DNA from: JBEIDK01 sp040383485
Lineage (GTDB): Bacteria; Bacteroidota; Bacteroidia; UBA4408
Assembly (NCBI GenBank): GCA_040383485.1
Contig: JBEIDK010000017.1
Location: forward strand, 1-40,630
Reading direction: 5' to 3'
DNA: 40,630 nucleotides
A program made the translations under genes and the position numbers. The notes beneath the pieces are model-generated. The model searched no databases. It saw only the letters and a list, made by a program, of their open reading frames with translations, and was not told where the DNA came from. Shown one piece after another: positions 15,926 to 25,768 of the stretch. How positions within the stretch are numbered: position 1 is the stretch's first letter; each line of letters starts with the position of its first letter.

Positions 15926-16960
15926 TTAAAACCCATCCATAATATAAGGGTAATCATCCTGCACATACACATCTTTGTAAAGCTCATCAATCGTAGGGTA
16001 GGGGCTATCCTCTGCAAACTGAATTGATTCGGCAACAATGTCATCAACTTTTTTTTCTATAGCTTCGAATTCAGCATCAGAAGCATATTTATTTTTTACA
16101 ATAGTAGCTTTTACACGTTCAATCGGGTCTAATTTTTTATATTCTTCAACTTCATCCTTAGTGCGATATTTTTGAGCGTCACTCATACTGTGACCTTTAT
16201 ACCTATATGTTTTCATCTCAAGTAAGGTTGGTCCATCGCCACGTCTTGCACGCGCTACTGCATCTTCAATAGCTTCATGCACGGTCTCACATTGTAATCC
16301 ATCAACTGGGAATGAAGGCATATCGTAGCCTAATCCAATTTTATATAAATCATGCACATTACTAGTTCTTTCAACTGAAGTGCCCATTGCATATTTGTTG
16401 TTTTCAATAATAAATATTACTGGCAACTTCCAAAGCATTGCCATATTAAAGGCTTCGTGCAACGCACCTTGACGCACAGCCCCATCACCCATATAACAAA
16501 GTGTTACATTATCGTTTCCATTGTATTTGTCAGCAAAGGCAATACCTGCGCCCATGGGTACTTGTGCACCAACAATACCATGCCCACCATAAAAGTTATG
16601 TTCTTTACTAAATATATGCATGCTTCCACCTTTACCTTTGCTACAGCCAGTAACTTTTGCAAACATTTCGGCCATAATATATTTTGGATGTAAGCCTCTA
16701 CCTATTGGATGAGCATGACATCTGTACGCAGTAATTACATTATCATCTCTTCTTAAAACAGATTCAGAACCAGCAACCAATGCCTCTTGACCTATATATA
16801 AGTGACAAAAGCCACGAATCTTTTGTTGAATATATAGATGTCCTGTTTTCTCTTCAAACTTGCGCATAAGCAACATACTTTCGTACCATTGCATGTAAGT
16901 TTCTTTAGAGTATTTAGTTTTTGAATTACTTTCTTTTTTTTCTTTTGTAGCTGAAGCCAT
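15926..16960 (-). CDS. pdhA: Pyruvate dehydrogenase E1 component, alpha subunit
   Basis: 344 residues, a normal length. Seen are the FCHLYIGQEALVAGSESVL segment, RCHAHPIGRGLHP, the GKGGSMHIF motif, GGHGIVGAQVPMGAGIAFA, the thiamine-diphosphate/Mg motif MGDGAVRQGALHEAFNMAML...NNKYAMGT, and the phosphorylation-loop-like RYKGHSMSD. With E1-beta it decarboxylates pyruvate and hands the acetyl group to the E2 lipoyl arm. The E1-beta gene is not next to it, which is common in Bacteroidota where it can be elsewhere. It is the first gene of the pdhA-S23-pdhC run. The 291-bp region upstream (to 17251) is AT-rich and shows no clear promoter box; only a doubtful 41-codon ORF lies there. Confidence 0.93.
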   Translation of the reverse strand: MASATKEKKESNSKTKYSKETYMQWYESMLLMRKFEEKTGHLYIQQKIRGFCHLYIGQEALVAGSESVLRRDDNVITAYRCHAHPIGRGLHPKYIMAEMFAKVTGCSKGKGGSMHIFSKEHNFYGGHGIVGAQVPMGAGIAFADKYNGNDNVTLCYMGDGAVRQGALHEAFNMAMLWKLPVIFIIENNKYAMGTSVERTSNVHDLYKIGLGYDMPSFPVDGLQCETVHEAIEDAVARARRGDGPTLLEMKTYRYKGHSMSDAQKYRTKDEVEEYKKLDPIERVKATIVKNKYASDAEFEAIEKKVDDIVAESIQFAEDSPYPTIDELYKDVYVQDDYPYIMDGF

Positions 16961-17133
16961 ATTTTAATTTTTCAAAAATTACGTTGCGAATTTAATTGCT
17001 TGGTGTAATAATAACAAACAAAGTTTTAATTATAATTTTTTTGATTAATTTTAATAGATAAAAGCTATTTTTACTATGCTTCCGAATTCATAGTGATAAG
17101 AAGTCAATAAAATGCCTTAATAGTGCGGCTAAT

Positions 17134-17259
17134 TTACCAAGTTGCATTAATTACTATTGCATTTGATAATAAAAAACTAATGGGCAAGTTACGAGTCGAT
17201 AGTTGCCAATCGGCTTCACTCAATGCGCCTGCTATAATACTTTTAAACTCTTTACTCAT
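17134..17259 (-). CDS. Doubtful 41-codon ORF overlapping the stop of the upstream gene
   Basis: The ATG at 17259 overlaps the TAA of the T9SS-type gene at 17252 (ATGAGTAA), a layout that permits translational coupling. The product begins MSKEFKSIIAGALSEADW and ends INATW. I recognise no family. Part of it (17180-17207) is made of degenerate 7-bp steps (AACT every seven bases on the minus strand), like the non-coding heptamer repeats elsewhere in the window. It may therefore be a chance reading of repeat DNA. Confidence 0.2.
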   Translation of the reverse strand: MSKEFKSIIAGALSEADWQLSTRNLPISFLLSNAIVINATW

Positions 17260-18751
17260 GCAACACTACCACTTTGTGATTGCTAATTACATTCCCACCT
17301 TTACTCTTTAGAGCTGCCACATACACTCCATTGCTCCAAGTTGTACTCTCAATTATTATATAGCCAAACCAAGGATAAAGTGTTTGAGTATGCACCACCA
17401 AGCCGCTGCTGTTGGTAATTTGTAAAGTGCATACAACTTTTACAGAATAATTGTAGTAAAATGAATTGTTTGCAGGGTTAGGATTAGGCCCACCTCGACC
17501 CTCCCTAAGTGAGAGTGCAGCTAGACTGCGGCTGGTAAGCAATGTATCGCAACCACTGCCAACTAATGCACCTAAATGGTAGTTGGGATGATTAGGAAAA
17601 CTAAAACCAATATAATAAGGTGTTTGAAAGTGTTGTTGCACATTACAATTACTTCCAATTATATTAGGTTCATGGATTATCCCAATATAGTCTGCCCCTC
17701 CTGGTATAGAAATATATATTTTACCATTTGGAGCATTTTGCATTAGATAAAATGAGGTATTTATTGGACCAGTATGAAAACCATCCCAAATTGCAACTGT
17801 GTCTTTACTTGCAGCTATGTCGGTTGCTTCTAAATCATATTGATATAATTTGGTATTTGCTGATACATAAAGTAATTTATTATCAGGTGAAAAAGCTAAG
17901 CCTCCATATTGCAAAGTAGTATCATGCATTGTTTTAAAAAAATTTGTAAACATACCAGTGCATCTATCAAAATCTAAAACTACTAGCCCTGAATCAAAAT
18001 CGCACCTTGCATATCTACTTCCATCAGGGCTAAAGGATATTTGCCCTGAAAAATCACGCCTACTAGGGCGTGGGCCAAAGGCTTGAATGGTGTAATTTTC
18101 AATACCATTAGGAGTAATTAAAATTTTGTAATATTTATTACTATTCCATTTTGGCACCACCACCCACCAATCTCGTCCATTGGCATGTTTGCAGGCTGTA
18201 AGCATACCGAATGCCAATGTGTCGTTAAATAGTATTTGATTTTTTTGAGTAACAGCTCCATTGCCATTATCTAAAGCCATGTCAATAGCCGAATAATATA
18301 ATTTATTAGGTGTTTGATAAATCCCAATTTGTTCGGGAGTTGCAGTAAACAAAATATATTTATTTGAGTTCGGTTGAGGAATAATTAATGATGCCTGTTG
18401 CACATATAAACCACTATCTACATAAATAATATTTAATGAGCCAGGTGTTAGACCATTGCCATTAAGCATTTGTTGATTATTCTTATTATTTATTTTTATG
18501 CCATTTGTACTAAATAAATAATTACCTAAACTATCCGACATTGTTGAGTTAGTTACGCCCATTACAATGTTCCGTTGCAAACCAGTAATAATTACATCAC
18601 CAGTATCTAAAAAATCAAAATCCATATTTGCATACGTTCCATTTGGAAAAACTCCATAACCCAAAATCCACTTATTGTCAAAACTCTGCGCACAGCAATT
18701 GTCCGGTAATAATGGAAAATTAATTATTAAAAAAAAGAGTATTTTTTTCAT
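17252..18751 (-). CDS. Secreted protein with a beta-propeller-like body and a C-terminal sorting-type domain
   Basis: 499 residues. The signal peptide spans about 1-22 (ends CAQ). The body has propeller-like repeats, for example 'GQISFSPDGSRYARCDFDSG' (about 238-257) and 'GGLAFSPDNKLLYVSANTK' (about 287-305), of the WD40/TolB-like type. Bacteroidota carry many such 'report'-type surface proteins. The C-terminus (about 425-499) looks like a T9SS type A domain, although its YPNP start is replaced by a repeat insertion (LSLREGRGGPNPNP, copy at 17488-17519). The NGVYVAALKSKGG strand and a short final strand are intact. The role is unknown. It is preceded by a terminator and so probably has its own promoter. 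Confidence 0.75.
   Translation of the reverse strand: MKKILFFLIINFPLLPDNCCAQSFDNKWILGYGVFPNGTYANMDFDFLDTGDVIITGLQRNIVMGVTNSTMSDSLGNYLFSTNGIKINNKNNQQMLNGNGLTPGSLNIIYVDSGLYVQQASLIIPQPNSNKYILFTATPEQIGIYQTPNKLYYSAIDMALDNGNGAVTQKNQILFNDTLAFGMLTACKHANGRDWWVVVPKWNSNKYYKILITPNGIENYTIQAFGPRPSRRDFSGQISFSPDGSRYARCDFDSGLVVLDFDRCTGMFTNFFKTMHDTTLQYGGLAFSPDNKLLYVSANTKLYQYDLEATDIAASKDTVAIWDGFHTGPINTSFYLMQNAPNGKIYISIPGGADYIGIIHEPNIIGSNCNVQQHFQTPYYIGFSFPNHPNYHLGALVGSGCDTLLTSRSLAALSLREGRGGPNPNPANNSFYYNYSVKVVCTLQITNSSGLVVHTQTLYPWFGYIIIESTTWSNGVYVAALKSKGGNVISNHKVVVLHE
17488..17519. repeat. Single palindromic repeat copy inside the coding region
   Basis: GGCCCACCTCGACCCTCCCT start with the CTCCC-TAAGT-GAGAG core is a relative of the elements in pdhC. 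It encodes LSLREGRGGPN just before the sorting domain of the 499-residue protein. No inverted partner is clear. Confidence 0.5.
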
Positions 18752-18757
18752 TTACAA

Positions 18758-18795
18758 TAAAAAAAGCGATAACCTCCCTAATAGAGATTACCGCT
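18758..18795 (-). terminator. Intrinsic terminator of the 1702-residue protein gene
   Basis: On the minus strand a 12-bp stem (18784-18795 with 18765-18776, two G-U pairs) is followed by a run of seven T residues. It lies 13 bp after the stop codon and just before the next gene. Confidence 0.8.
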
Positions 18796-18807
18796 CTAAT
18801 TTAACAA

Positions 18808-21800
18808 TTAATTTTGTTTAGCAATACAAATTTTTTGTTGTTGCACTAGATTGCCGTTATTATCGAGCAACAATGCAACATACACGCCATTGTTTAATGT
18901 GGCAACATCAAGTTTTTGAACACCAGTTTTCGCATTCAAAATTGTATTTAATACTTCGCGCCCGGTGGCATCGTTTATTTTAATAGTACAATTACTTGAA
19001 ACCATTTGACTTGATGCTATGGTTAGAATATTTTGATTTAGAAATAATTTTGTAGCAATAAGCTTTTCTTTTATATCCTCTAATTGTAATCCTTCTTCAT
19101 TTACTAAAGAATTATTGGTGTTAGTATGTGCAACACGTGCTGAAATACCTGCCAAACTGCACATGGCTACATCATCATAATCTTCAATAATACCAATACT
19201 TGCTAACAAAGCACGGGCATTGAATACGGCAGGGCCTCCTTCGTAAGGGCATTGCCAAGCAATGGTTTGCAGAGCCGATTTATCAGTAGGGTCTAGATCC
19301 GAGTTGTTAATAAATTTCTCTAACCTAATACTATTAAAAATACGTTCGTTTTCTTCGTAGTTTTTATAGCTGCTTATGTTGTCGTTAATGGCCTTTGCAT
19401 CAATGGCTTTTTGTACCTTTTCTACCATAACTGTTTCTTCTAATGCGTTTATTTCGGCTAGTAAATCTTGTATAGTAACCATTGCAGTAGGGTCAAAATT
19501 GGCAGTAGTTTGGGCAGTAAGTATTGTTTCTAAATCATTAATTTTAGTGCTTATTTCTGCTAATTTAGCTGTTGCAGTGGCACTCAATTGTTGTTCAATA
19601 TTCTTAGTTTCGCTCAGCCTTTCAAGCGGTGAATTATAGTTGGCATCGTAAAAATCTTGTATTTCTTGCATAGTTGCAATTAATTGTGGGTCGCGTTTTA
19701 GTTTGTCCATCAAGTCGGCATCTAATTTATAATTGGTTACTGCTTCATAATCAATGTTGAGCAATTGACTAGTAGCAGCTTGCACATCGCCACTAGTTAT
19801 AGCATTGAGCAAATTTGTATTATTTAAATTGTTTGAAACGCAAATAGCATCATTAAAGTAATTCTGTGTAAACCAACCATTGTTATTTGATGGAATATTT
19901 GGTGCAAGTGCATTTGGCGTAGCTTGATTGTATTTATAAAAGGAAGCCGTAAAATTAGTATTAGAATTTACCATATCAAACTTAGCCCCATTCGTATAAT
20001 TTGTGCCCAACCATTTATTGCCGTGGTTAAATTGCGGGCCTGTAATGGCACTAGCATCATACAACATACCAATATTATGGTCGTTCAGTTCGTTAGTTTG
20101 TATTTTGCATAAGTTGCCATTAGCACTCATAAAGTTAAGCCCAACTTCGGTTTTGTCGGTACTATTGCATTTTACAGTAGCATCGGTACACATACTAAGA
20201 CTTATTGCACGTTTGTTTGCTGCGTTTACTATGTTGTCGCCACTAACAGTGTTGCTCGCTACTATTGGATTTGGACAGTTTTCTAAACGTATGCCATAAG
20301 CCCTATTCATTGTACTTGTATTGTGCAAATTATTTAAATATATTTTGTTCTTTGTAGAAAAACCATTGCCAACTTTAAGTGTAGAACAATTTACAGCACG
20401 AATACCCGCAATATATTTGCTGCTATTCATATTAATCGTGTTTCTTGTAACATTGTTTGACCTGCCAACATAAGAATTTAATCCTCCAAGTAAAATACCC
20501 ATTGCATTGGTGTTGCCTGATGCAATATTGGTTATTACATTGTTATCAATATTGCTTGCTATACTTGTTCCAACACTTGTACTATTAAAAATACCTATAT
20601 ATTTTGTTTCAATAGCATTACTATTAATATCTAATTTCACACTATTTGTGACACCTATAGCAATTCTATTAATGTTTAATAAATTATTTTCTCTAATTGT
20701 AGAATAGGACTTGTTAAAGTTAAGTATTCCATTATCGCAAACGTCAAAATTATTGCCACTCACATGAAACCAACTAGCAGTGGGTGCCGAAATACTATAA
20801 ATTGCGGTGCCGCTTTCCCGTTCATTTATAGCATAAATTGGGTCGGCAGTAATATTAGTAAAAGATTGGTAACTGTTCATGTCGACATAAGCACCGTTGT
20901 TTGTATAAATACCGAAGTTTAAATTATTGAATAAATTATGTCCAATAAAATTGAATGTACCATATTCGAAGCAGTAAAAACAGTTAGTACAAAATATTTT
21001 GTCAAATACAATACCTGCGTAGGTTTTAGAGCCTAATATGTTGGGTTGCCCTGAATAAGGATTAGGCAAACTACCACTGCAATCGAATATGCAGCCTGCA
21101 ATTGGCCCCCAAAACCACGAATGATAGTCAACCTGATAAATATTATTACTTAATGTAAAATTTGGTGCAACAATTTTAATGCAAATATAATTTTTATCGA
21201 ATGTGCTATTGGTGGCTTTAATTCCACTTATATCATTCATGTAAAATGTTGCATCAATACTATAATTGACAGGGTTTGTATTATAATTATTTACCAATAC
21301 ACCAATTTCTGCTCCTTCAATTTTTGAATTATTTTCAATAATTATTTTACTCCCAGCGGCTACCTCAATACCACGCCACATATCAGTACAATTATAAAAG
21401 TGGCAATGGTTGGTTATTATTTCGGCATTGTTGGTAATATTTATTTTGCTGCCACTAGTCATTAAAAAATCACAGTTTGTGTAAGTGGCATTGCTGCTCA
21501 TGCTTGCAGTGCCTAAAATACTAATGGTTTGCCCTGTAACATTACCACTTGCAATGGTGCTACCATTTTGGTAAACAGTACCAACTGCGCAAGGGTTCAC
21601 CACCAAAGCTAAACTTATTGTAATGCTGCAACCATTATTATTAATAATTGTACAAGTATACATGCCGGCAACAGCAGGTGTTATACTCTGCGTGGTAGCA
21701 CCATTGCTCCATAAATAACTTGCTGCATTTGCAAAGTTTGCAGTTGCTACAAATGTGGATGTATTTTGGGTAATGCTAGCGGCTTGGATGGTAGGTAATG

Positions 21801-23916
21801 AGAATACTATCGCATTTGTATTTGCTGTGCAACCATTGCTATTTGTAACAGTACAATAGTAGCTTGTATTACTTTGCGAGGTACAAACGTTTATACTTTG
21901 TGTAGTCTCTCCATTTGGCGACCAACTATAACTTGCACCACTAGGAGCAGTAAGTATATTGCCTACCTGTGATAGTATGTACGAGGCTTGATTTGTAACA
22001 ATTAAACTTGCAGTACCTGTGCATCCATAAGCATTTGTAACTACACATTGATAAGTACCATTTTCGCAAATTGGTATTGTTTGAGTTGATTGCGTTAATG
22101 GGATTGAATTTAGTGACCAAGCATAAGTGCAGTTAGATAAATTAGATCCATTACACTTTATGCTATTGCTGTTTACTTGTGTTAATTGTGGTTGAGGTTT
22201 GGCTGGTGTTGATATTATTTGAGCTTTAATAACACATTTATATTCATTTTCTAATTCAAAGTACGAAATATTATCACAATCCTTAATAATTGCAATAGAA
22301 GGGGTATTACCTAAATTAATATTTGAACTAGTGCTTGTTTTTCGCCATTTATAAATTGAACAATTAGTACCAGTTAATGTAATGCTACTGCTTGGAGCTA
22401 TAGATGCTACAAAAATACCATTTGAATTTACAGTACCTGTGGAGGAGGTGATACTTGGTTGATTTCTTAAAGTATAATTAAATGTATATTCTGAAGGGTT
22501 ACTACAAATTGTATTGACAACACCTCCAATATTAACCGCATTAGAATATATAAATTTTACAGGGCAACTTGTAATGCTTGTTGGAATAGAAAAAACAATT
22601 TTTTTGTAGTATATAATATTTGTTGTACTTGTATTTGGAATATTTGTAGTGAGAGTATTACCATTAATAAACTGCAAATTGTTTACATAACCATATTGAG
22701 AACCATTCATGCCAGCTGTTGCGAGTGTTGGACTATTCGATGCAGGAGTTAACGTTATGAAGTTTCCAGTATTTGTTGGGTCGTATTGAACACTAACTGT
22801 GCTACCATTATTTGCATCGTTAGCGGTATTGTTTTCAAATGATGTAAACTCGAACCCACCACCACAGTTTAATTGGATACCAGTAGTTTCTCCGGTTTCT
22901 ATATAAACATTATTTAAAAGGAATGCACCCCAATTATTTGGATTTTCTATTCTTAAACTTAAGTTGTAAACCGGGTTCGTATTATCTGTAATAAATGTAT
23001 TGTATCGAACATTTGTTGAATTATATTTTAAATTACAATCGAGTTTTTTAATTAATGTGCCATTTATATAAACGCCAATAGTTGGTAATACATGAGTCGG
23101 CGACATTGAAGCTGAATTTGAAGCGTCATAAAAAGGATTAAAAATATCCATACTTAGTTTAATGATTTTTCCTGCAACACTATTTGTAATTGTTGCACTA
23201 TAGATACCAGAATTTATTGCTGCAGAACTTGAATAAGCATTACCTAAAACGGTTGGCAAATTTGGCACTGTAGCACTTAAGTTAACTAATGCACCATTGT
23301 TAACAACATTGGTTATCTGACTAGAACATTGTGTTATTGAAGTATTATAATTTTGACTAAATACTATAGGAATTGTTGTTTGTGCAGTAGCATTACTAGC
23401 AACAACTGATGCATAATATGTTTGCCCAGTCAATAATCCTGTAATTTGTAAACTAGCATTATCATTACTATTGGTAATGAAATCTAAATTAGTAGAAGGC
23501 ATTGCAATCATTGAAGAATTATAAATTGTAACTGCAAATGTGCTTGAATTACCATTTATTGCACGCAAAATTAAACTTGCGTTTGCATTGTTTGCAACAA
23601 ACTTTACCCACTTGGTGCCAATTGCATTTTCAATTCTTTTTTCATTTAACGCCATTTCACTTTCATCATTAGCGCTTTCAAGGATAATGGCATTTGCAGC
23701 ACTGCTGCCATCTTGTGTTTGTGCCTTCAAATAATTATTACCAAATGTTATAATAATAAACATGAGCGACACAAAGCGCCATTGTTTTAGTAAATAGAAA
23801 GCATTGGCGACAGGTCCTTGATAACCTAATTGTTCCGTTGCATCGCAATTTGGAGTTGCTTTGTTTATAGTTTGTGTTGTTAACTTATTAACCACATTTT
23901 CGTTTTTTACCTTCAT
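18808..23916 (-). CDS. Giant T9SS-sorted surface protein with Ig-like repeats and a beta-helix
   Basis: 1702 residues. About 45 polar residues precede the hydrophobic export segment (about 48-64, ending KAQ), so the true start may be the Met at about 52; no better start was found. Residues about 65-560 contain Ig-like domains with paired Cys. Residues about 570-800 hold further Ig-like repeats of the 'YxWSLNS...GTYQCVVTNAYGCTG' type. From about 810 to 1380 there are PbH1-type right-handed beta-helix strands, rich in Asn, Gly and Ile (for example NNSKIEGAEIGVLVNN). A helical Lys/Glu-rich part (about 1440-1590) follows, then a type A T9SS domain (about 1630-1702; KTGVQKLDVATLNNGVYVAL). It is predicted to be exposed at the cell surface as an adhesin or polysaccharide-binding protein. 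It ends in a terminator. Confidence 0.85.
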   Translation of the reverse strand: MKVKNENVVNKLTTQTINKATPNCDATEQLGYQGPVANAFYLLKQWRFVSLMFIIITFGNNYLKAQTQDGSSAANAIILESANDESEMALNEKRIENAIGTKWVKFVANNANASLILRAINGNSSTFAVTIYNSSMIAMPSTNLDFITNSNDNASLQITGLLTGQTYYASVVASNATAQTTIPIVFSQNYNTSITQCSSQITNVVNNGALVNLSATVPNLPTVLGNAYSSSAAINSGIYSATITNSVAGKIIKLSMDIFNPFYDASNSASMSPTHVLPTIGVYINGTLIKKLDCNLKYNSTNVRYNTFITDNTNPVYNLSLRIENPNNWGAFLLNNVYIETGETTGIQLNCGGGFEFTSFENNTANDANNGSTVSVQYDPTNTGNFITLTPASNSPTLATAGMNGSQYGYVNNLQFINGNTLTTNIPNTSTTNIIYYKKIVFSIPTSITSCPVKFIYSNAVNIGGVVNTICSNPSEYTFNYTLRNQPSITSSTGTVNSNGIFVASIAPSSSITLTGTNCSIYKWRKTSTSSNINLGNTPSIAIIKDCDNISYFELENEYKCVIKAQIISTPAKPQPQLTQVNSNSIKCNGSNLSNCTYAWSLNSIPLTQSTQTIPICENGTYQCVVTNAYGCTGTASLIVTNQASYILSQVGNILTAPSGASYSWSPNGETTQSINVCTSQSNTSYYCTVTNSNGCTANTNAIVFSLPTIQAASITQNTSTFVATANFANAASYLWSNGATTQSITPAVAGMYTCTIINNNGCSITISLALVVNPCAVGTVYQNGSTIASGNVTGQTISILGTASMSSNATYTNCDFLMTSGSKINITNNAEIITNHCHFYNCTDMWRGIEVAAGSKIIIENNSKIEGAEIGVLVNNYNTNPVNYSIDATFYMNDISGIKATNSTFDKNYICIKIVAPNFTLSNNIYQVDYHSWFWGPIAGCIFDCSGSLPNPYSGQPNILGSKTYAGIVFDKIFCTNCFYCFEYGTFNFIGHNLFNNLNFGIYTNNGAYVDMNSYQSFTNITADPIYAINERESGTAIYSISAPTASWFHVSGNNFDVCDNGILNFNKSYSTIRENNLLNINRIAIGVTNSVKLDINSNAIETKYIGIFNSTSVGTSIASNIDNNVITNIASGNTNAMGILLGGLNSYVGRSNNVTRNTINMNSSKYIAGIRAVNCSTLKVGNGFSTKNKIYLNNLHNTSTMNRAYGIRLENCPNPIVASNTVSGDNIVNAANKRAISLSMCTDATVKCNSTDKTEVGLNFMSANGNLCKIQTNELNDHNIGMLYDASAITGPQFNHGNKWLGTNYTNGAKFDMVNSNTNFTASFYKYNQATPNALAPNIPSNNNGWFTQNYFNDAICVSNNLNNTNLLNAITSGDVQAATSQLLNIDYEAVTNYKLDADLMDKLKRDPQLIATMQEIQDFYDANYNSPLERLSETKNIEQQLSATATAKLAEISTKINDLETILTAQTTANFDPTAMVTIQDLLAEINALEETVMVEKVQKAIDAKAINDNISSYKNYEENERIFNSIRLEKFINNSDLDPTDKSALQTIAWQCPYEGGPAVFNARALLASIGIIEDYDDVAMCSLAGISARVAHTNTNNSLVNEEGLQLEDIKEKLIATKLFLNQNILTIASSQMVSSNCTIKINDATGREVLNTILNAKTGVQKLDVATLNNGVYVALLLDNNGNLVQQQKICIAKQN

Positions 23917-24033
23917 GGAAAAAATATTTAAAATTAGTTAGGCTAATGTAATTGTAAAATCATCTTCTTATTCATCATTACGGCATTATTTCAGTTTATT
24001 TTAGAATGGTCATAACTAGAAGAAAAATTAATA

Positions 24034-24101
24034 TACTTTTGCACACCCAAAAAATCAACTCAAAATTTAATATAGTTTATAACTATAATTTGTTAGTTTT
24101 G
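24034..24101 (+). promoter_or_regulatory. Two candidate -7 boxes for pyrG
   Basis: TACTTTTG (24034-24041) and TAGTTTTG (24094-24101) both fit TAnnTTTG and lie 84 and 24 bp before the pyrG ATG. Neither has a convincing -33 box at the right distance. The 208-bp gap between the divergent gene pair shows nothing else. Confidence 0.4.
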
Positions 24102-24124
24102 TATCCCGTTACAAACTTCACTTC

Positions 24125-25768
24125 ATGTCAAATACCAAATACATTTTCGTAACGGGAGGAGTTACTTCTTCTTTAGGAAAAGGAATTATTTCTGCATCCT
24201 TAGCAAAATTGCTACAATCACGTGGCTTTAAAGTAACAATTCAAAAACTTGACCCTTACATTAACATTGACCCAGGAACATTAAACCCTTATGAACATGG
24301 CGAATGTTATGTTACTGATGATGGTGCAGAAACAGATTTGGATTTGGGACATTATGAGCGCTTTCTAAATTCTCCAACATCACAAGCCAATAACATCACA
24401 ACCGGAAAAATATATCAATCGGTTATAGACAAGGAAAGGCAAGGTATTTTTTTAGGAAAAACGGTACAGGTTATTCCACATATCACTGACGAAATTAAAT
24501 ATAGAATAAGGCTTTTAGCAAAGGAAGGTGATTTTGATTTTGTAATTACTGAAATAGGCGGAACAGTAGGCGATATTGAATCCTTGCCATTCGTAGAAGC
24601 AGTTCGTCAAATGAAATGGGAGCTAGCTGAAAAGGCATTGGTAATTCACTTAACACTAATTCCTTATCTTGCAGCAGCAGGTGAGTTAAAAACAAAACCC
24701 ACACAACATTCAGTTAAAACTTTACTAGAATACGGTGTTCAGCCAGATATTTTGGTTTGCAGAACCGAGCATTCGTTAAATAATGAATTAAGAAGAAAAG
24801 TAGCATTATTCTGTAATGTAGCTACTAATGCTGTAATAGAAAGTATTGATGCAAGTTCTATTTATGATGTGCCATTGCTTATGAAAGCAGAAGAATTGGA
24901 TAAGGTAGTGCTAGAAAAAATGGGCATTAAAACTTATCCAGAGCTAAAGATGGATGAATGGGAAAAATTTGTAAATAAATTAAGTAACCCTGAGAGTATT
25001 ATTAAAATAGGACTTGTTGGAAAATATATTGAATTAAAAGATTCCTATAAATCAATTATTGAGGCCTTTATTCATGCAGGCGTTATAAATAATTGCAAAG
25101 TTCAATTGGTTTGGTTGCATAGTGAGGAAATTGATGAAAAAAATGTAGCTAAAAAATTAAAAGATTTGCAAGGTGTTTTAGTTGCTCCAGGTTTTGGTGA
25201 ACGAGGAATTGAAGGTAAAATAGCTGCAATAAAATATGTTCGTGAAAACAATATTCCATTTTTAGGAATATGTTTGGGTATGCAATGTGCAGTTATTGAA
25301 TTTGCGCGGAATGTGATAGGATTAAAAGATGCTCATTCTTCTGAAATGAATCCTAATACTGCTCATGCTGTAATAGATTTACTAGAAAGTCAGAAAAAGG
25401 TAAGAAGAAAAGGAGGAACCATGCGACTAGGTAGCTATCCATGTGGCATTAGTCCAAATACAAGGGCTTTTGAAATATATAATTCAGAAGTTATTATGGA
25501 ACGACATAGACATAGGTATGAATTTAACAATGAATATTTAGCTGATTTTGAAAATGCAGGTATGAATGCTTCCGGATTTAATCCTGACCAAGGTTTAGTT
25601 GAAATTGTTGAAATTAAAAGTCATCCTTGGTTTGTTGGTGTTCAATACCATCCAGAATATAAAAGTACAGTAGAAAGGCCGCACCCATTATTTGTTAGTT
25701 TTGTAAAGGCTTCTTTAGAAAATCAAAAAGAGTTTTCTAATATCAAGAATATGCAAAGTTTAAATTAG
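24125..25768 (+). CDS. pyrG: CTP synthase (glutamine hydrolysing)
   Basis: 547 residues, full length. The N-terminal synthetase domain (about 1-270) has the P-loop (GGVTSSLGKGI), QKLDPYINIDPGTLNPYEHGE and the ITEIGGTVGDIES segment. The C-terminal glutaminase domain (about 290-547) has the nucleophile in FLGICLGMQ (Cys383) and the HPEYKS dyad near residue 520. The enzyme converts UTP, ATP and glutamine to CTP. It ends with a 9-bp overlap with the convergent glycosyltransferase gene (TAG at 25766-25768; the other stop at 25760-25762). Confidence 0.97.
   Translation: MSNTKYIFVTGGVTSSLGKGIISASLAKLLQSRGFKVTIQKLDPYINIDPGTLNPYEHGECYVTDDGAETDLDLGHYERFLNSPTSQANNITTGKIYQSVIDKERQGIFLGKTVQVIPHITDEIKYRIRLLAKEGDFDFVITEIGGTVGDIESLPFVEAVRQMKWELAEKALVIHLTLIPYLAAAGELKTKPTQHSVKTLLEYGVQPDILVCRTEHSLNNELRRKVALFCNVATNAVIESIDASSIYDVPLLMKAEELDKVVLEKMGIKTYPELKMDEWEKFVNKLSNPESIIKIGLVGKYIELKDSYKSIIEAFIHAGVINNCKVQLVWLHSEEIDEKNVAKKLKDLQGVLVAPGFGERGIEGKIAAIKYVRENNIPFLGICLGMQCAVIEFARNVIGLKDAHSSEMNPNTAHAVIDLLESQKKVRRKGGTMRLGSYPCGISPNTRAFEIYNSEVIMERHRHRYEFNNEYLADFENAGMNASGFNPDQGLVEIVEIKSHPWFVGVQYHPEYKSTVERPHPLFVSFVKASLENQKEFSNIKNMQSLN

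Noticed and set aside
20003..20299. Plus-strand ORF opposite the giant surface protein
   Set aside because: It is antisense to beta-helix repeats; hydrophobic composition follows from the Asn/Ile-rich sense strand.
24001..24124. Riboswitch or attenuator before pyrG
   Set aside because: The leader is short, and I found no hairpin or terminator before the start codon.
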